Source: CAYJBH01 sp964370825 (GTDB taxonomy: Bacteria > Bacillota > Clostridia > Oscillospirales > Ruminococcaceae). Taken from it: DNA of 64,000 nucleotides. Within the stretch, counting starts at the first letter, position 1; each line of letters opens with the position of its first letter. Below, piece by piece: positions 1 through 8,028 of the stretch. The notes below the pieces were generated by a model. That model was not told where the DNA came from. It did no database searches and worked only from the letters and a program-made list of their open reading frames with translations. Location: positions 1 through 64,000 of the forward strand of contig CAYJKY010000001.1 of the NCBI GenBank assembly GCA_964370825.1. The letters are read 5' to 3'. The translations under genes and the position numbers were made by a program.

Positions 1-60
1 GTAAGTTCTTACTTAACTCTTACGTGAGGTATGGCTTTGTGTCGTATTCTGTTTTTATTT

Positions 61-89
61 GCGTGCCACCATTGAGTGACACGCTTTTT
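61..89 (+). terminator. Hairpin with T-run just before speD
   Basis: GCGTG at 61-65 pairs with CACGC at 80-84, and CAC 67-69 pairs with GTG 76-78 across one mismatch, with a six-base loop. Five T residues follow at 85-89. This is a compact intrinsic terminator only about 10 bases before the speD ribosome-binding site. It either ends a gene left of the window or attenuates the polyamine operon. The first 60 bases hold no recognisable gene. Confidence 0.65.
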
Positions 90-111
90 CATATTTTGGG
101 AGGAAACATGG

Positions 112-885
112 ATGTCTGACACTTTAAAACTCTATGGCTTTAACAACCTAACTAAATCTCTAAGTTTTAACATTTATGATATTTGTTATGCTAAAACTGA
201 AAGAGAACAGCAAGATTATATCAAATATATTAACAAACAATACAACTCTGAAAGGTTAACATCTATTTTATCTAAGCTAACAGAAATGATAGGTGCTACG
301 GTTTTAAATATATCTAAGCAGGATTATGAACCCCAAGGGGCCAGTGTAACCTTTTTAATTGCAGAGGAAACCTTGGCTAACAACCGAAGCGGTGAAACAG
401 TTGTAGCGCATTTAGACAAAAGTCATGTTTCGGTTCATACATACCCGGAATACCATCCGGAAACCTCTATCGCTACCTTTAGAGTGGATATTGATGTATC
501 TACCTGCGGGAAAATCACCCCACTCTCCACCCTGGATTTTTTGATTGGTAGCTTTGAATCCGACATTATTACAATGGACTATAAGGTGCGTGGCTTTACA
601 AGAGATTTACAAGGGAAAAAACTGTTTTTAGAGCACAACATCAGATCTATTCAAGATTATATAGACAACAAAACTTTAAAGCGTTATGATTCTATAGATG
701 TTAACGTTTATCAATCTAATATATTCCACACTAAAATGTTGATTAAAGATTTAGTTTTACAGGACTATTTGTTTAATTCAGATGTATACGAAATACCTCC
801 GCAAAAGAGGTTGGATATTACTAATTCGTTAAGAAAAGAAATGATAGAAATATTTAGCGGGTCTAATATCTACGAGGAGGTGTAG
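112..885 (+). CDS. speD: S-adenosylmethionine decarboxylase proenzyme, long E. coli type
   Basis: SpeD decarboxylates S-adenosylmethionine to give the aminopropyl donor for spermidine synthesis. It self-cleaves to create a pyruvoyl group. The cleavage site is visible as KSHVSVHTYPE, with Ser104 as the expected pyruvoyl residue, followed by the conserved STCG (Cys132). The protein is 257 residues, close to the roughly 264 of the Gram-negative class and about twice the short Bacillus class, and the C-terminal VDVNVYQ and FHTKML segments also match the long class. The ATG at 112 is chosen because GGGAGG sits 8 bases upstream; an in-frame GTG at 76 lies inside the terminator hairpin. It is the first gene of a six-gene polyamine operon, with speA beginning 2 bases after its stop. 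Confidence 0.95.
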   Translation: MSDTLKLYGFNNLTKSLSFNIYDICYAKTEREQQDYIKYINKQYNSERLTSILSKLTEMIGATVLNISKQDYEPQGASVTFLIAEETLANNRSGETVVAHLDKSHVSVHTYPEYHPETSIATFRVDIDVSTCGKITPLSTLDFLIGSFESDIITMDYKVRGFTRDLQGKKLFLEHNIRSIQDYIDNKTLKRYDSIDVNVYQSNIFHTKMLIKDLVLQDYLFNSDVYEIPPQKRLDITNSLRKEMIEIFSGSNIYEEV

Positions 886-887
886 CA

Positions 888-2345
888 TTGCACACACAGC
901 AAAACGCCCCGATTTACGAAGCGTTGGAAGAAATGAAGCGTAACAAGCTTGTGCCGTTTGATGTTCCCGGTCATAAACATGGTAAAGGAAACAAGGAACT
1001 AACAGAGTTTTTAGGCGAAAAGTGTCTTTCTGTAGATGTAAATTCAATGAAACCGCTTGACAATCTTTGCCACCCTACCGGCGTTATTAAGGAGGCTGAA
1101 GATTTAGCGGCGCAGGCTTTTGGCGCCGCCTATGCTTTTTTTATGGTTGGTGGAACAACATCCTCTGTGCAAGCGATGATTTTATCTAACGTTAAAAGAG
1201 ACGACAAAATTATACTTCCACGAAATGTTCACCAAAGTGTAATAAATTCGCTTGTTTTGTGTGGCGCTATTCCGATTTACATTAATCCTCAAACAAATAA
1301 CCGTTTAGGTATAGCTCTTGGAATGTCTTTAAAGGATATAAAGCAGACCATTCAAAAACACCCCGATGCAAAGGCGATTTTAGTTAACAACCCAACCTAC
1401 TACGGTATATGTTCCGATTTAAAAGCTATTGTAGAAATAGCTCATAGCTATAAAATTAAGGTGTTGGTAGACGAAGCACACGGAACACATTTTTATTTTG
1501 GAGAAAATATGCCGATTAACGCCATGGCGGCAGGTGCAGACATGGCAGCTGTAAGTATGCATAAATCCGGTGGCTCGTTGACACAAAGCTCTATTTTATT
1601 GTGCGGCAAAAATGTTAACCCAAACTATGTAATGCAAATTATCAACCTTACACAAACAACGAGTGGCTCCTACCTTCTGTTATCCAGCTTGGATATTTCA
1701 AGAAGAAACCTTGCCATTAACGGTGTGAATATTTTCAATAAGGTACGTAAATTTGCATCATACGCAAGAGATGAGATTAACCAACTTGGTGACTACTACG
1801 CTTTTTCTAAGGAGTTAATTAACGGCGACAGCATTTTTGATTTCGATGACACAAAGCTTTCTGTAAACACTTTAGATCTTGGGCTTGCAGGAATTGAGGT
1901 GTACGATTTATTAAGAGATGAATACGATATTCAGGTAGAATTCGGAGACCTCGGCAATATTTTGGCATATATTTCGGTTGGCGATAAAACCAAAAATATA
2001 GAAAGGCTAATTAGCGCGCTTGGCGAGATTAGAAGGCTATATAAAAACGACGGAAGCGGCATTATGGAAAACGAGTATATTAATCCTATTGTTAAATGTT
2101 CACCGCAAAAAGCTTTTTATGCCGAAAAAACAAGCCTTGCACTCTGTGATTGCGTTAATAATATATCCAGCGAATTTGTTATGTGCTACCCACCCGGAAT
2201 TCCTATTTTAGCGCCCGGTGAGTTAATTACTGATGATGTAATAGATTATATCTCATACGCTAAAAGCAAGGGCTGTGTTGTAACAGGTCCGGAAAGCCGA
2301 GATGTAAGCCGTTTAAATGTTTTAAAGGAGCGGTTAGATGGATGA
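888..2345 (+). CDS. speA: Arginine decarboxylase (Orn/Lys/Arg decarboxylase family, fold III)
   Basis: This PLP enzyme of the Bacillus SpeA type (485 residues, usual length about 490) most likely turns arginine into agmatine. Visible hallmarks are the N-terminal PGHKHG, VDEAHG (Asp195, His198) and the PLP-lysine segment SMHKSGG with Lys226. Lysine and ornithine decarboxylases share the fold; arginine is preferred here because an agmatinase follows two genes later. The start is TTG at 888, with GAGGAGGTG about 5 bases upstream inside the end of speD. The stop overlaps the start of speE by 8 bases, so translation is coupled. Confidence 0.88.
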   Translation: MHTQQNAPIYEALEEMKRNKLVPFDVPGHKHGKGNKELTEFLGEKCLSVDVNSMKPLDNLCHPTGVIKEAEDLAAQAFGAAYAFFMVGGTTSSVQAMILSNVKRDDKIILPRNVHQSVINSLVLCGAIPIYINPQTNNRLGIALGMSLKDIKQTIQKHPDAKAILVNNPTYYGICSDLKAIVEIAHSYKIKVLVDEAHGTHFYFGENMPINAMAAGADMAAVSMHKSGGSLTQSSILLCGKNVNPNYVMQIINLTQTTSGSYLLLSSLDISRRNLAINGVNIFNKVRKFASYARDEINQLGDYYAFSKELINGDSIFDFDDTKLSVNTLDLGLAGIEVYDLLRDEYDIQVEFGDLGNILAYISVGDKTKNIERLISALGEIRRLYKNDGSGIMENEYINPIVKCSPQKAFYAEKTSLALCDCVNNISSEFVMCYPPGIPILAPGELITDDVIDYISYAKSKGCVVTGPESRDVSRLNVLKERLDG

Positions 2346-3195
2346 TTTATGGTATAGCGAGTATCACACTCCTAATGTAAGATTTTCTATTAAAATCAGT
2401 AAACAACTTTATTCCAATTCAAGCGAATATCAAAAAATAGCTGTTTATGATTCACCGGAGTTCGGTAAATTTTTGACTTTAGACGGAGTTATGATGCTTA
2501 CGGAAAAGGACGAATTTATCTACCACGAAATGATAACTCACACGGCAATGGCGGTTAACCCAAACATTAAAAATATTTTAGTAATAGGTGCCGGCGACGG
2601 TGGTGTTGCAAGAGAACTTTCAAAATATGATAGCATTGAAAATGTAGATTTAGTGGAGATTGACGAGGAGGTTGTTAAGGTTTGCAGAGAGTTTTTGCCT
2701 AAAACTGCCTGTGGGTTTAACGACAAGCGCATTAACATTATTTTTGAAGACGGCTTGAAATTTATAAGAAAAATACAAAATAAATACGACTTGATTATCG
2801 TGGATTCAACCGATCCTTCCGGTCCCGGCGAAGTTCTTTTTACTAAAGAATTTTACGGAAACTGTAACAAGGCACTTACCACTGACGGAATAATGATAAA
2901 CCAACACGAAAGCCCATTTTATTCCGAAGATTCTAAAGCAATGATAGATGCTCACAAAAGAATACACGCGGTGTTTCCTGTTTGCAAGTTGTTTCAGGCT
3001 CACATTCCGACTTATCCGTCCGGCCATTGGCTTTTTGGCTTTGCATCTAAAGGGCTACACCCGATTAACGATATCCATGCCGATAGCTGGAAAAACAATA
3101 ATATAGAAACAAAATATTACAATACAAACCTACATAAGGGCTCTTTCTATCTACCGAGCTATGTAGAGGAGGCACTTAAAAAGTTTGAGAAATGA
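2338..3195 (+). CDS. speE: Spermidine synthase / aminopropyltransferase
   Basis: This enzyme moves the aminopropyl group from decarboxylated S-adenosylmethionine to a diamine. The Rossmann-like core has GAGDGG at residues 84-89 for nucleotide binding and DSTDP at 156-160, which carries the catalytic aspartate. The length (285 residues) is normal. Substrate choice cannot be read directly: putrescine gives spermidine, but agmatine (N1-aminopropylagmatine route, with SpeB then removing urea) also fits the gene order D-A-E-B. It overlaps speA by 8 bases and is followed by a 42-base gap before speB. Confidence 0.93.
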   Translation: MDDLWYSEYHTPNVRFSIKISKQLYSNSSEYQKIAVYDSPEFGKFLTLDGVMMLTEKDEFIYHEMITHTAMAVNPNIKNILVIGAGDGGVARELSKYDSIENVDLVEIDEEVVKVCREFLPKTACGFNDKRINIIFEDGLKFIRKIQNKYDLIIVDSTDPSGPGEVLFTKEFYGNCNKALTTDGIMINQHESPFYSEDSKAMIDAHKRIHAVFPVCKLFQAHIPTYPSGHWLFGFASKGLHPINDIHADSWKNNNIETKYYNTNLHKGSFYLPSYVEEALKKFEK

Positions 3196-3237
3196 CAAGA
3201 GGAACGAGTCATGTAATATTATAAAACTGAAAGGGGT

Positions 3238-4098
3238 ATGGTGAATAAAAACACACAAACATTTATTGCCTGCGATAGCGATTTTGAAAACAGCGATGTA
3301 GTTATTTTTGGTGCGCCATTCGACGGCACAACATCCTTTAGACCCGGCACAAGATTTGGACCAAATGCTATAAGAACCGAAAGTTTCGGAATAGAAACCT
3401 ATTCGCCTTATTGCGAGAAAGACCTAACCGATTACAATACATTTGACGCAGGCGATTTAGATTTACCGTTTGGTAATACTAAAAGAGTTTTAGATGAAAT
3501 CGAAGTGTTTACAGATGAAATTGTAAACAGTGGCAAAACTCCGCTGATGTTAGGCGGTGAACACCTAGTTACCCTTGGTGCAGTAAAATCGCTTTTAAAA
3601 AAATATCCCGACCTTCATGTTATTCATTTAGATGCACACACCGATTTGAGGACAGATTACCTTGGTGAAGAACTCTCTCATTCTACCGTTATAAAGCAGG
3701 TATGGAACCTAATAGGTGATGGGAAAATATACCAGTTTGGAATTAGAAGCGGCGAAAAATATGAGTTTGAGTTTGCTAAAGAGCACACCTTTTTAAACAA
3801 GTTTGACTTAAGCGGTTTTGACGCTTTACCGGAAAAATTAAAAGATAAACCAATTTATTTTACCTTAGACTTGGATGTTTTAGATCCTTCGAATTTTTGG
3901 GGCACAGGCACACCTGAGGCGGGTGGTATTAGTTTTAAAGAGTTAATGGACGCTATTTTGTTATTAGGAAAACTTAATATCGTTGCATGTGATATTAACG
4001 AGTTATCACCCCAGTACGACACAAGCGGAGCCTCTACTGCTTTGGCGTGTAAAGTAACAAGAGAAATATTATTACAAATTCATAAAGGAGATTTATAA
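3238..4098 (+). CDS. speB: Agmatinase-type ureohydrolase
   Basis: A member of the arginase/agmatinase family that hydrolyses agmatine (or aminopropylagmatine) to urea and a polyamine. The two-manganese site is complete: GGEH (His109), DAHTD (Asp132, His134, Asp136) and DLDVLDP (Asp211, Asp213). The length is 286 residues. ATG at 3238 lies only one base after AAGGGG; the next codon is GTG at 3241 and has the better spacing, so either start is possible. The stop codon shares one A with the start of the next gene, which indicates coupled translation. Confidence 0.92.
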   Translation: MVNKNTQTFIACDSDFENSDVVIFGAPFDGTTSFRPGTRFGPNAIRTESFGIETYSPYCEKDLTDYNTFDAGDLDLPFGNTKRVLDEIEVFTDEIVNSGKTPLMLGGEHLVTLGAVKSLLKKYPDLHVIHLDAHTDLRTDYLGEELSHSTVIKQVWNLIGDGKIYQFGIRSGEKYEFEFAKEHTFLNKFDLSGFDALPEKLKDKPIYFTLDLDVLDPSNFWGTGTPEAGGISFKELMDAILLLGKLNIVACDINELSPQYDTSGASTALACKVTREILLQIHKGDL

Positions 4099-5300
4099 TG
4101 GGAAAATGCTTAATTATTGGCTGTGGCGGTGTTGCAGGAGTTGCAATTCATAAATGTTGCCAAAATTCAGAAGTTTTTGAAGAAATTATGATAGCGAGCA
4201 GAACAAAATCTAAATGTGATGCCGTTAAAGAAAAATTAGAGGGAAAAACGAAAACCATTATTCATACCGCTAGGGTAGATGCCGATAACACCGAGGAACT
4301 GATCGACTTGATTAATGCGTTTAAACCGGATGTTGTTTTAAATTTAGCTTTACCCTATCAAGATTTAACTATTATGGACGCCTGCCTTGCTACTAAAACT
4401 CATTATATAGACACCGCAAACTATGAGCCGATAGACGAAGCTAAGTTTGAATACAAGTGGCAATGGGCATACCGTGAAAAATTTAAAGAGGCAGGAATTT
4501 GTGCCTTGTTAGGCAGTGGGTTCGACCCCGGTGTTACCGGTGTTTTCTCTGCATATGCGCAAAAACATTATTTCGATGAGATTAACTATATCGATATTTT
4601 AGACTGTAACGGAGGCGACCACGGCTATCCATTTGCTACAAACTTTAACCCTGAAATTAACATTCGTGAAGTTGCGGCAGACGGAAGCTACTGGGAGGAC
4701 GGGAAATGGATACACACAAAACCCATGGAAATTAAACGAGTTTATAACTTTGAAGGCGTTGGCGAAAAGGACATGTATCTATTACACCATGAAGAGATAG
4801 AAAGCTTGGCTTTAAATATTAAAGGAATCAAAAGAATTCGTTTCTTTATGACTTTTGGACAATCCTATTTAACCCATTTAAAATGTTTGGAAAATGTTGG
4901 ATTAACCTCTATTAAACCTATCATGTATGAGGGCAGAGAGATTGTTCCTATTCAATTTTTAAAAGCTCTGCTGCCGGACCCCGCAAGCTTAGGTCCAAGA
5001 ACTGTAGGCAAAACAAATATTGGCTGTATTTTTAAAGGCAAAAAGGACGGCAAAGAGAAAACCTACTATGTTTATAATATCTGTGACCATCAGGAGTGTT
5101 ATAAAGAGGTGGAAAGCCAAGCTATTTCCTACACAACCGGTGTGCCGGCAATGATTGGAGCGATGTTGGTAATGAACGGTAGCTGGAACAAACCGGGTGT
5201 TTATAACATCGAAGAGTTCGATCCGGACCCATTTATGGAGGCACTAAATAAATGGGGATTGCCATGGGTAGAAGATTTTAACCCAACTATGGTAGATTAA
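4098..5300 (+). CDS. Carboxynorspermidine/carboxyspermidine dehydrogenase (saccharopine dehydrogenase family)
   Basis: This NAD(P)-dependent reductase is expected to condense a diamine with aspartate beta-semialdehyde and reduce the product to carboxyspermidine (from putrescine) or carboxynorspermidine (from diaminopropane). The N-terminus has the dinucleotide-binding GCGGVAG (residues 8-14), and the 400-residue length and SGFDPGVTGVF segment fit the Lys1-like dehydrogenases of polyamine synthesis rather than lysine synthesis. The immediate downstream gene is the matching decarboxylase, which is the strongest evidence for the role. Its start and stop each overlap the neighbours by one base. 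Confidence 0.88.
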   Translation: MGKCLIIGCGGVAGVAIHKCCQNSEVFEEIMIASRTKSKCDAVKEKLEGKTKTIIHTARVDADNTEELIDLINAFKPDVVLNLALPYQDLTIMDACLATKTHYIDTANYEPIDEAKFEYKWQWAYREKFKEAGICALLGSGFDPGVTGVFSAYAQKHYFDEINYIDILDCNGGDHGYPFATNFNPEINIREVAADGSYWEDGKWIHTKPMEIKRVYNFEGVGEKDMYLLHHEEIESLALNIKGIKRIRFFMTFGQSYLTHLKCLENVGLTSIKPIMYEGREIVPIQFLKALLPDPASLGPRTVGKTNIGCIFKGKKDGKEKTYYVYNICDHQECYKEVESQAISYTTGVPAMIGAMLVMNGSWNKPGVYNIEEFDPDPFMEALNKWGLPWVEDFNPTMVD

Positions 5301-6430
5301 TGGATAAAAGCTTTTATAATCTGCAAAGCCCATGCTATGTGGTGGATGAAAACTTACTTTTAAAAAATCTTGAAATATTAAAATCTGTTTCGGATAGAAC
5401 TTGTTGTAAAATTTTGCTTGCACAAAAAGCTTTTTCAATGTTTGCCGTTTACCCATTGGTATCCAAGTATCTTTGTGGAACGACTGCAAGCGGACTTTAC
5501 GAGGCAAAGCTGGGTAGGGAAGAGATGGGCGGAGAAACTCATATTTTCTCTGCGGCATACATCGAAGAGGATTTTGACGAAATTTTAGAGGTTTGCGATC
5601 ATATCAGCTTTAATTCCTTCAACGAATGGAACAGGTATAAGGCAGCTGCAATTGCTAAGGGTAAAAGTTGTAGCATTAGAATTAATCCGGAAATATCTAC
5701 TCAAGACCACGCAATTTACGACCCATGCTCTGAATTTTCAAGATTGGGTGTTACACTTGCTAACTTTAAAGAGGATGAAATAGAAGGCATAGAGGGCTTG
5801 CACTTTCACACCCTTTGCGAACAAAACAGTGATGCGTTGGTAGAAACTCTTGCTACCGTTGAGGAAAAATTCGGTAAGTACATTCATAGGATGAAATGGG
5901 TCAACTTTGGTGGTGGGCACCATATCACCAAACCCGGATACGACATAGACACGCTTGTAACAGTAATTAACTCGTTTAAAGAAAAATATGGTGTAGAGGT
6001 TTACCTTGAACCGGGCGAGGCAATTGCACTTAATACCGGATTTTTAATTACAAAGGTATTGGACATTGTAGATAACGGAATGAAAATAGCCCTGTTAGAT
6101 GCATCAGCTGCGTGCCATATGCCGGATGTTATAGAAATGCCATACAGACCCCCACTGGTTAACAGTGGAGAGAGCGGTGAAAAGCCCTATACCTATAAGC
6201 TAACAGGTGCCACCTGCTTAGCAGGCGATATTATCGGCGACTATTCCTTCGATAAAGAGTTGAATATCGGAGACAAATTAGCATTTAGCGATATGGCAAT
6301 TTATTCCATGGTTAAAAACAACACCTTTAATGGAATAGGTTTGCCGTCGATAGCGGTTAAGAGATTAAATTCAGAGATAGAAATAGTTAAAAGCTTTTCA
6401 TATCAGGATTTTAAAACGAGGCTATCTTAG
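5300..6430 (+). CDS. nspC: Carboxynorspermidine/carboxyspermidine decarboxylase
   Basis: A fold-III (alanine-racemase type) PLP decarboxylase that completes the alternative spermidine route by removing the carboxyl group. Visible marks are SPCYVVDE at the N-terminus, the PLP lysine in LLAQKAFS (Lys43), LHFHTLCE, the phosphate-binding EPGEA and the CHMPDVIEMPYRP segment near the C-terminus. At 376 residues it matches the Vibrio enzyme length (about 377). It is the last gene of the operon and starts on the TAATG overlap with the dehydrogenase. Whether it makes spermidine or norspermidine depends on the diamine available; SpeA and SpeB would supply putrescine. Confidence 0.9.
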   Translation: MDKSFYNLQSPCYVVDENLLLKNLEILKSVSDRTCCKILLAQKAFSMFAVYPLVSKYLCGTTASGLYEAKLGREEMGGETHIFSAAYIEEDFDEILEVCDHISFNSFNEWNRYKAAAIAKGKSCSIRINPEISTQDHAIYDPCSEFSRLGVTLANFKEDEIEGIEGLHFHTLCEQNSDALVETLATVEEKFGKYIHRMKWVNFGGGHHITKPGYDIDTLVTVINSFKEKYGVEVYLEPGEAIALNTGFLITKVLDIVDNGMKIALLDASAACHMPDVIEMPYRPPLVNSGESGEKPYTYKLTGATCLAGDIIGDYSFDKELNIGDKLAFSDMAIYSMVKNNTFNGIGLPSIAVKRLNSEIEIVKSFSYQDFKTRLS

Positions 6431-6466
6431 CCGACAGCTAACCTTCGCAATACCCTTATGAAATCA

Positions 6467-6493
6467 CTTTTTCAAGTTGATTGATTATAAATG
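6467..6493 (-). repeat. Interspersed repeat, copy 1
   Basis: Read on the minus strand this copy gives ATAATCAATCAACTTGAAAA directly after the tRNA-Thr terminator hairpin. Over 22 bases it differs by one base from the copy at 59993-60016. The other better copies start at 6685, 18706, 28721 and 33323. See the finding on this family. Confidence 0.6.
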
Positions 6494-6495
6494 TA

Positions 6496-6539
6496 AAAGC
6501 AAGATGCACACCGAGAACTTTCGGTGTGCATCTTGCTTT
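6496..6539 (-). terminator. Strong 19-bp hairpin between nspC and tRNA-Thr
   Basis: AAAGCAAGATGCACACCGA (6496-6514) pairs perfectly with 6521-6539 around a six-base loop. On the minus strand it is followed by TTTTACATTT and would end the tRNA transcript; on the plus strand it is followed by TTTAGG and may also end the polyamine operon. It is therefore probably bidirectional. Confidence 0.75.
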
Positions 6540-6542
6540 AGG

Positions 6543-6618
6543 TGGAGCTTGTGATCCGATTCGAACGGACGACCTGCTCATTACGAATGAGCTGCACTGC
6601 CAGCTGTGCTACACAAGC
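6543..6618 (-). tRNA. tRNA-Thr (anticodon CGU)
   Basis: The minus strand folds into a complete cloverleaf. The acceptor arms are GCTTGTG and CACAAGC, the D-arm is GCAC/GTGC, and the anticodon stem GCTCA/TGAGC frames the loop TTCGTAA, which reads threonine codon ACG. The T-arm holds the usual TTCGAAT loop. The 3' CCA is encoded. The length is 76 bases. A good promoter lies upstream (6651-6678) and a strong hairpin follows, so it is a single-gene transcript. Confidence 0.95.
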
Positions 6619-6650
6619 ATAAAAACATATTAACTGGATATAACAAAATA

Positions 6651-6678
6651 ATTATATCATAAATAAAATATTTTTCAA
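6651..6678 (-). promoter_or_regulatory. Promoter of tRNA-Thr
   Basis: On the minus strand a -35 TTGAAA (6673-6678) and a perfect -10 TATAAT (6651-6656) are separated by 16 bases. The -10 ends 32 bases before the tRNA 5' end. Confidence 0.75.
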
Positions 6679-6684
6679 GCGTTT

Positions 6685-6763
6685 ATATTCATTTAATTTG
6701 AAAAACGATATAGCCGTTTTTACCGTACATAAATAGGTGTTTTGATGTGAGTTATCCTACTGT
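6685..6763 (+). repeat. Interspersed repeat, copy 2
   Basis: This copy begins with ATTTAATTTGAAAAAC and ends with GTTATCCTACTGT (6751-6763), the same left and right ends seen in the copies at 18706 and 33323. The middle is longer here. It occupies the gap between the tRNA promoter and the end of acpS, which otherwise holds nothing recognisable. Confidence 0.5.
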
Positions 6764-6831
6764 TCATGTTAAATACTATATAATCTTTTTTACTCTGCGT
6801 ATAAAAGTAACTATCGTGGTAGGTTCGCTGA

Positions 6832-7194
6832 CTATCCCCGTTTTGCCAATGCAACCACTACGATAGCTAGGTCACCCTCATGTGTAACAGAAACACAGGC
6901 CTTATCGCCTTTTAAAAATCTTCGTGCCCTTGGTGCAAGCTTCAAATACGGTCTGCCGTTTTGCCGATGTAGCAACATAACATCGGAGAGTGCAAACTTT
7001 GTCATAATACCGCAGCCTACCGCCTTAGCATATGCCTCCTTTGCGGCAAAACACGCAGCGGCCGTTTTGGGGTTAAAGTTGCGCGCGGTAAGCTCGCAAA
7101 GCTCCTCGCGGGAAAAAACCCTTTTAATAAAATGTTCGGACTTTATGCTTTTTTCCATCCTACTGATAAGAACGGCATCAATTCCTATTCTCAA
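6832..7194 (-). CDS. acpS: Holo-[acyl-carrier-protein] synthase
   Basis: AcpS moves 4'-phosphopantetheine from coenzyme A to the acyl carrier protein, which activates it for fatty acid synthesis. The 120-residue length is typical. The N-terminal MRIGIDAV carries the metal-binding Asp6, and the FAAKEAYAKA motif (Lys52, Glu53) is the family signature. The gene is divergent from the MazF-type gene. In Bacillus subtilis acpS also lies near ndoA, so this may be a remnant of that neighbourhood. Confidence 0.92.
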   Translation of the reverse strand: MRIGIDAVLISRMEKSIKSEHFIKRVFSREELCELTARNFNPKTAAACFAAKEAYAKAVGCGIMTKFALSDVMLLHRQNGRPYLKLAPRARRFLKGDKACVSVTHEGDLAIVVVALAKRG

Positions 7195-7295
7195 GGCGAA
7201 CTCCTTTTTGATAAAAAGTTTAATAATAATTTGGAATAAAATTAAAGCTGGAGGCTAAAATACATGTATAGCAAGATTATGCAAAGAGGAGAAAA

Positions 7296-7640
7296 ATGGA
7301 AATTAAAAGAGGTGAGGTATTTTACGCCGATTTAAGCCCTGTTGTGGGCTCGGAGCAGGGCGGTGTACGACCGGTACTTATTGTGCAAAACAATGTAGGA
7401 AATCGACACAGTCCAACGGTTATTGCCGCAGCTATAACAAGTAAAACCGGTAAAAATCCACTGCCGACACATATACCTATCAGCAGTGCGGATTGCGGAC
7501 TCTCAAAGGATAGTGTGATACTTTTAGAACAGCTGAGAACCATAGATAAACAGCGGTTAAAAGAAAAAACCGGAAGCATACCCGATGTCAGCCTAAGACA
7601 GGTAGATGGTGCACTCGGGGTAAGCCTCGGGCTGTCGTAA
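7296..7640 (+). CDS. MazF/EndoA-type mRNA interferase without an adjacent antitoxin
   Basis: A 114-residue protein of the MazF/PemK family, closest by eye to EndoA (NdoA) of Bacillus, which cuts single-stranded RNA at short sequences. Typical segments are RGEVFYADLSPVVGSEQGG near the start, RPVLIVQNN and the later ILLEQLRTIDKQRL. AGAGGAG stands 5 bases before the ATG. A MazE-like antitoxin gene would normally sit just upstream, but the 101 bases before this gene hold no convincing one. It is followed after only 16 bases by spoVAE, so the two are probably cotranscribed. Confidence 0.88.
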   Translation: MEIKRGEVFYADLSPVVGSEQGGVRPVLIVQNNVGNRHSPTVIAAAITSKTGKNPLPTHIPISSADCGLSKDSVILLEQLRTIDKQRLKEKTGSIPDVSLRQVDGALGVSLGLS

Positions 7641-7656
7641 CAAAGGGAACGATAAC

Positions 7657-8016
7657 ATGTTAGAACTTTTTAAAGCCTTTGTAATAGGCGGGTTACTCTG
7701 CGGAGTATGCCAGATAATTATGGATAGATTTCCGGTAACTCCGGCAAAGCTGTTGGTTGGTTTGTTCATACTTGGCGCTATTCTTTCCGCATTCGGACTT
7801 TACGGGCCCATTGTGGAGTTTGCCGGTGCGGGTGCGACCGTGCCTCTACCCGGTTTTGGGCATCTGATGATGCAGGGAGTCATTGAAGCGATCGAAAAGG
7901 ATGGGATTACCGGCGTTTTAACAGGCGGTCTTACCTCTGCAGCGGCCGGAATATGCGGTTCGGTGCTTTTTGCATCCCTTGCCGCCTTGCTGTCACACAG
8001 CCACCAACCGGAGTAG
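7657..8016 (+). CDS. spoVAE: Stage V sporulation protein AE
   Basis: A 119-residue membrane protein of the SpoVAE (SpoVAEB) family, part of the channel that moves dipicolinic acid across the spore inner membrane. Membrane segments lie at the N-terminus and near residues 25-50 and 88-110, and the segments PGFGHLMMQGV and GVLTGGLTSAAAGI are characteristic. AAAGGG precedes the ATG. In Bacillus it belongs to a longer spoVA operon with AC and AD; here neither neighbour is present, so the other subunits must be elsewhere. It is the clearest sign that the organism forms endospores. Confidence 0.87.
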   Translation: MLELFKAFVIGGLLCGVCQIIMDRFPVTPAKLLVGLFILGAILSAFGLYGPIVEFAGAGATVPLPGFGHLMMQGVIEAIEKDGITGVLTGGLTSAAAGICGSVLFASLAALLSHSHQPE

Positions 8017-8028
8017 TTTTGTCGCAAT

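Noticed and set aside
7067..7258. Small plus-strand open frame upstream of the MazF-type gene as its antitoxin
   Set aside because: It mostly overlaps acpS on the other strand, lacks a ribosome-binding site and shows no MazE-type features.
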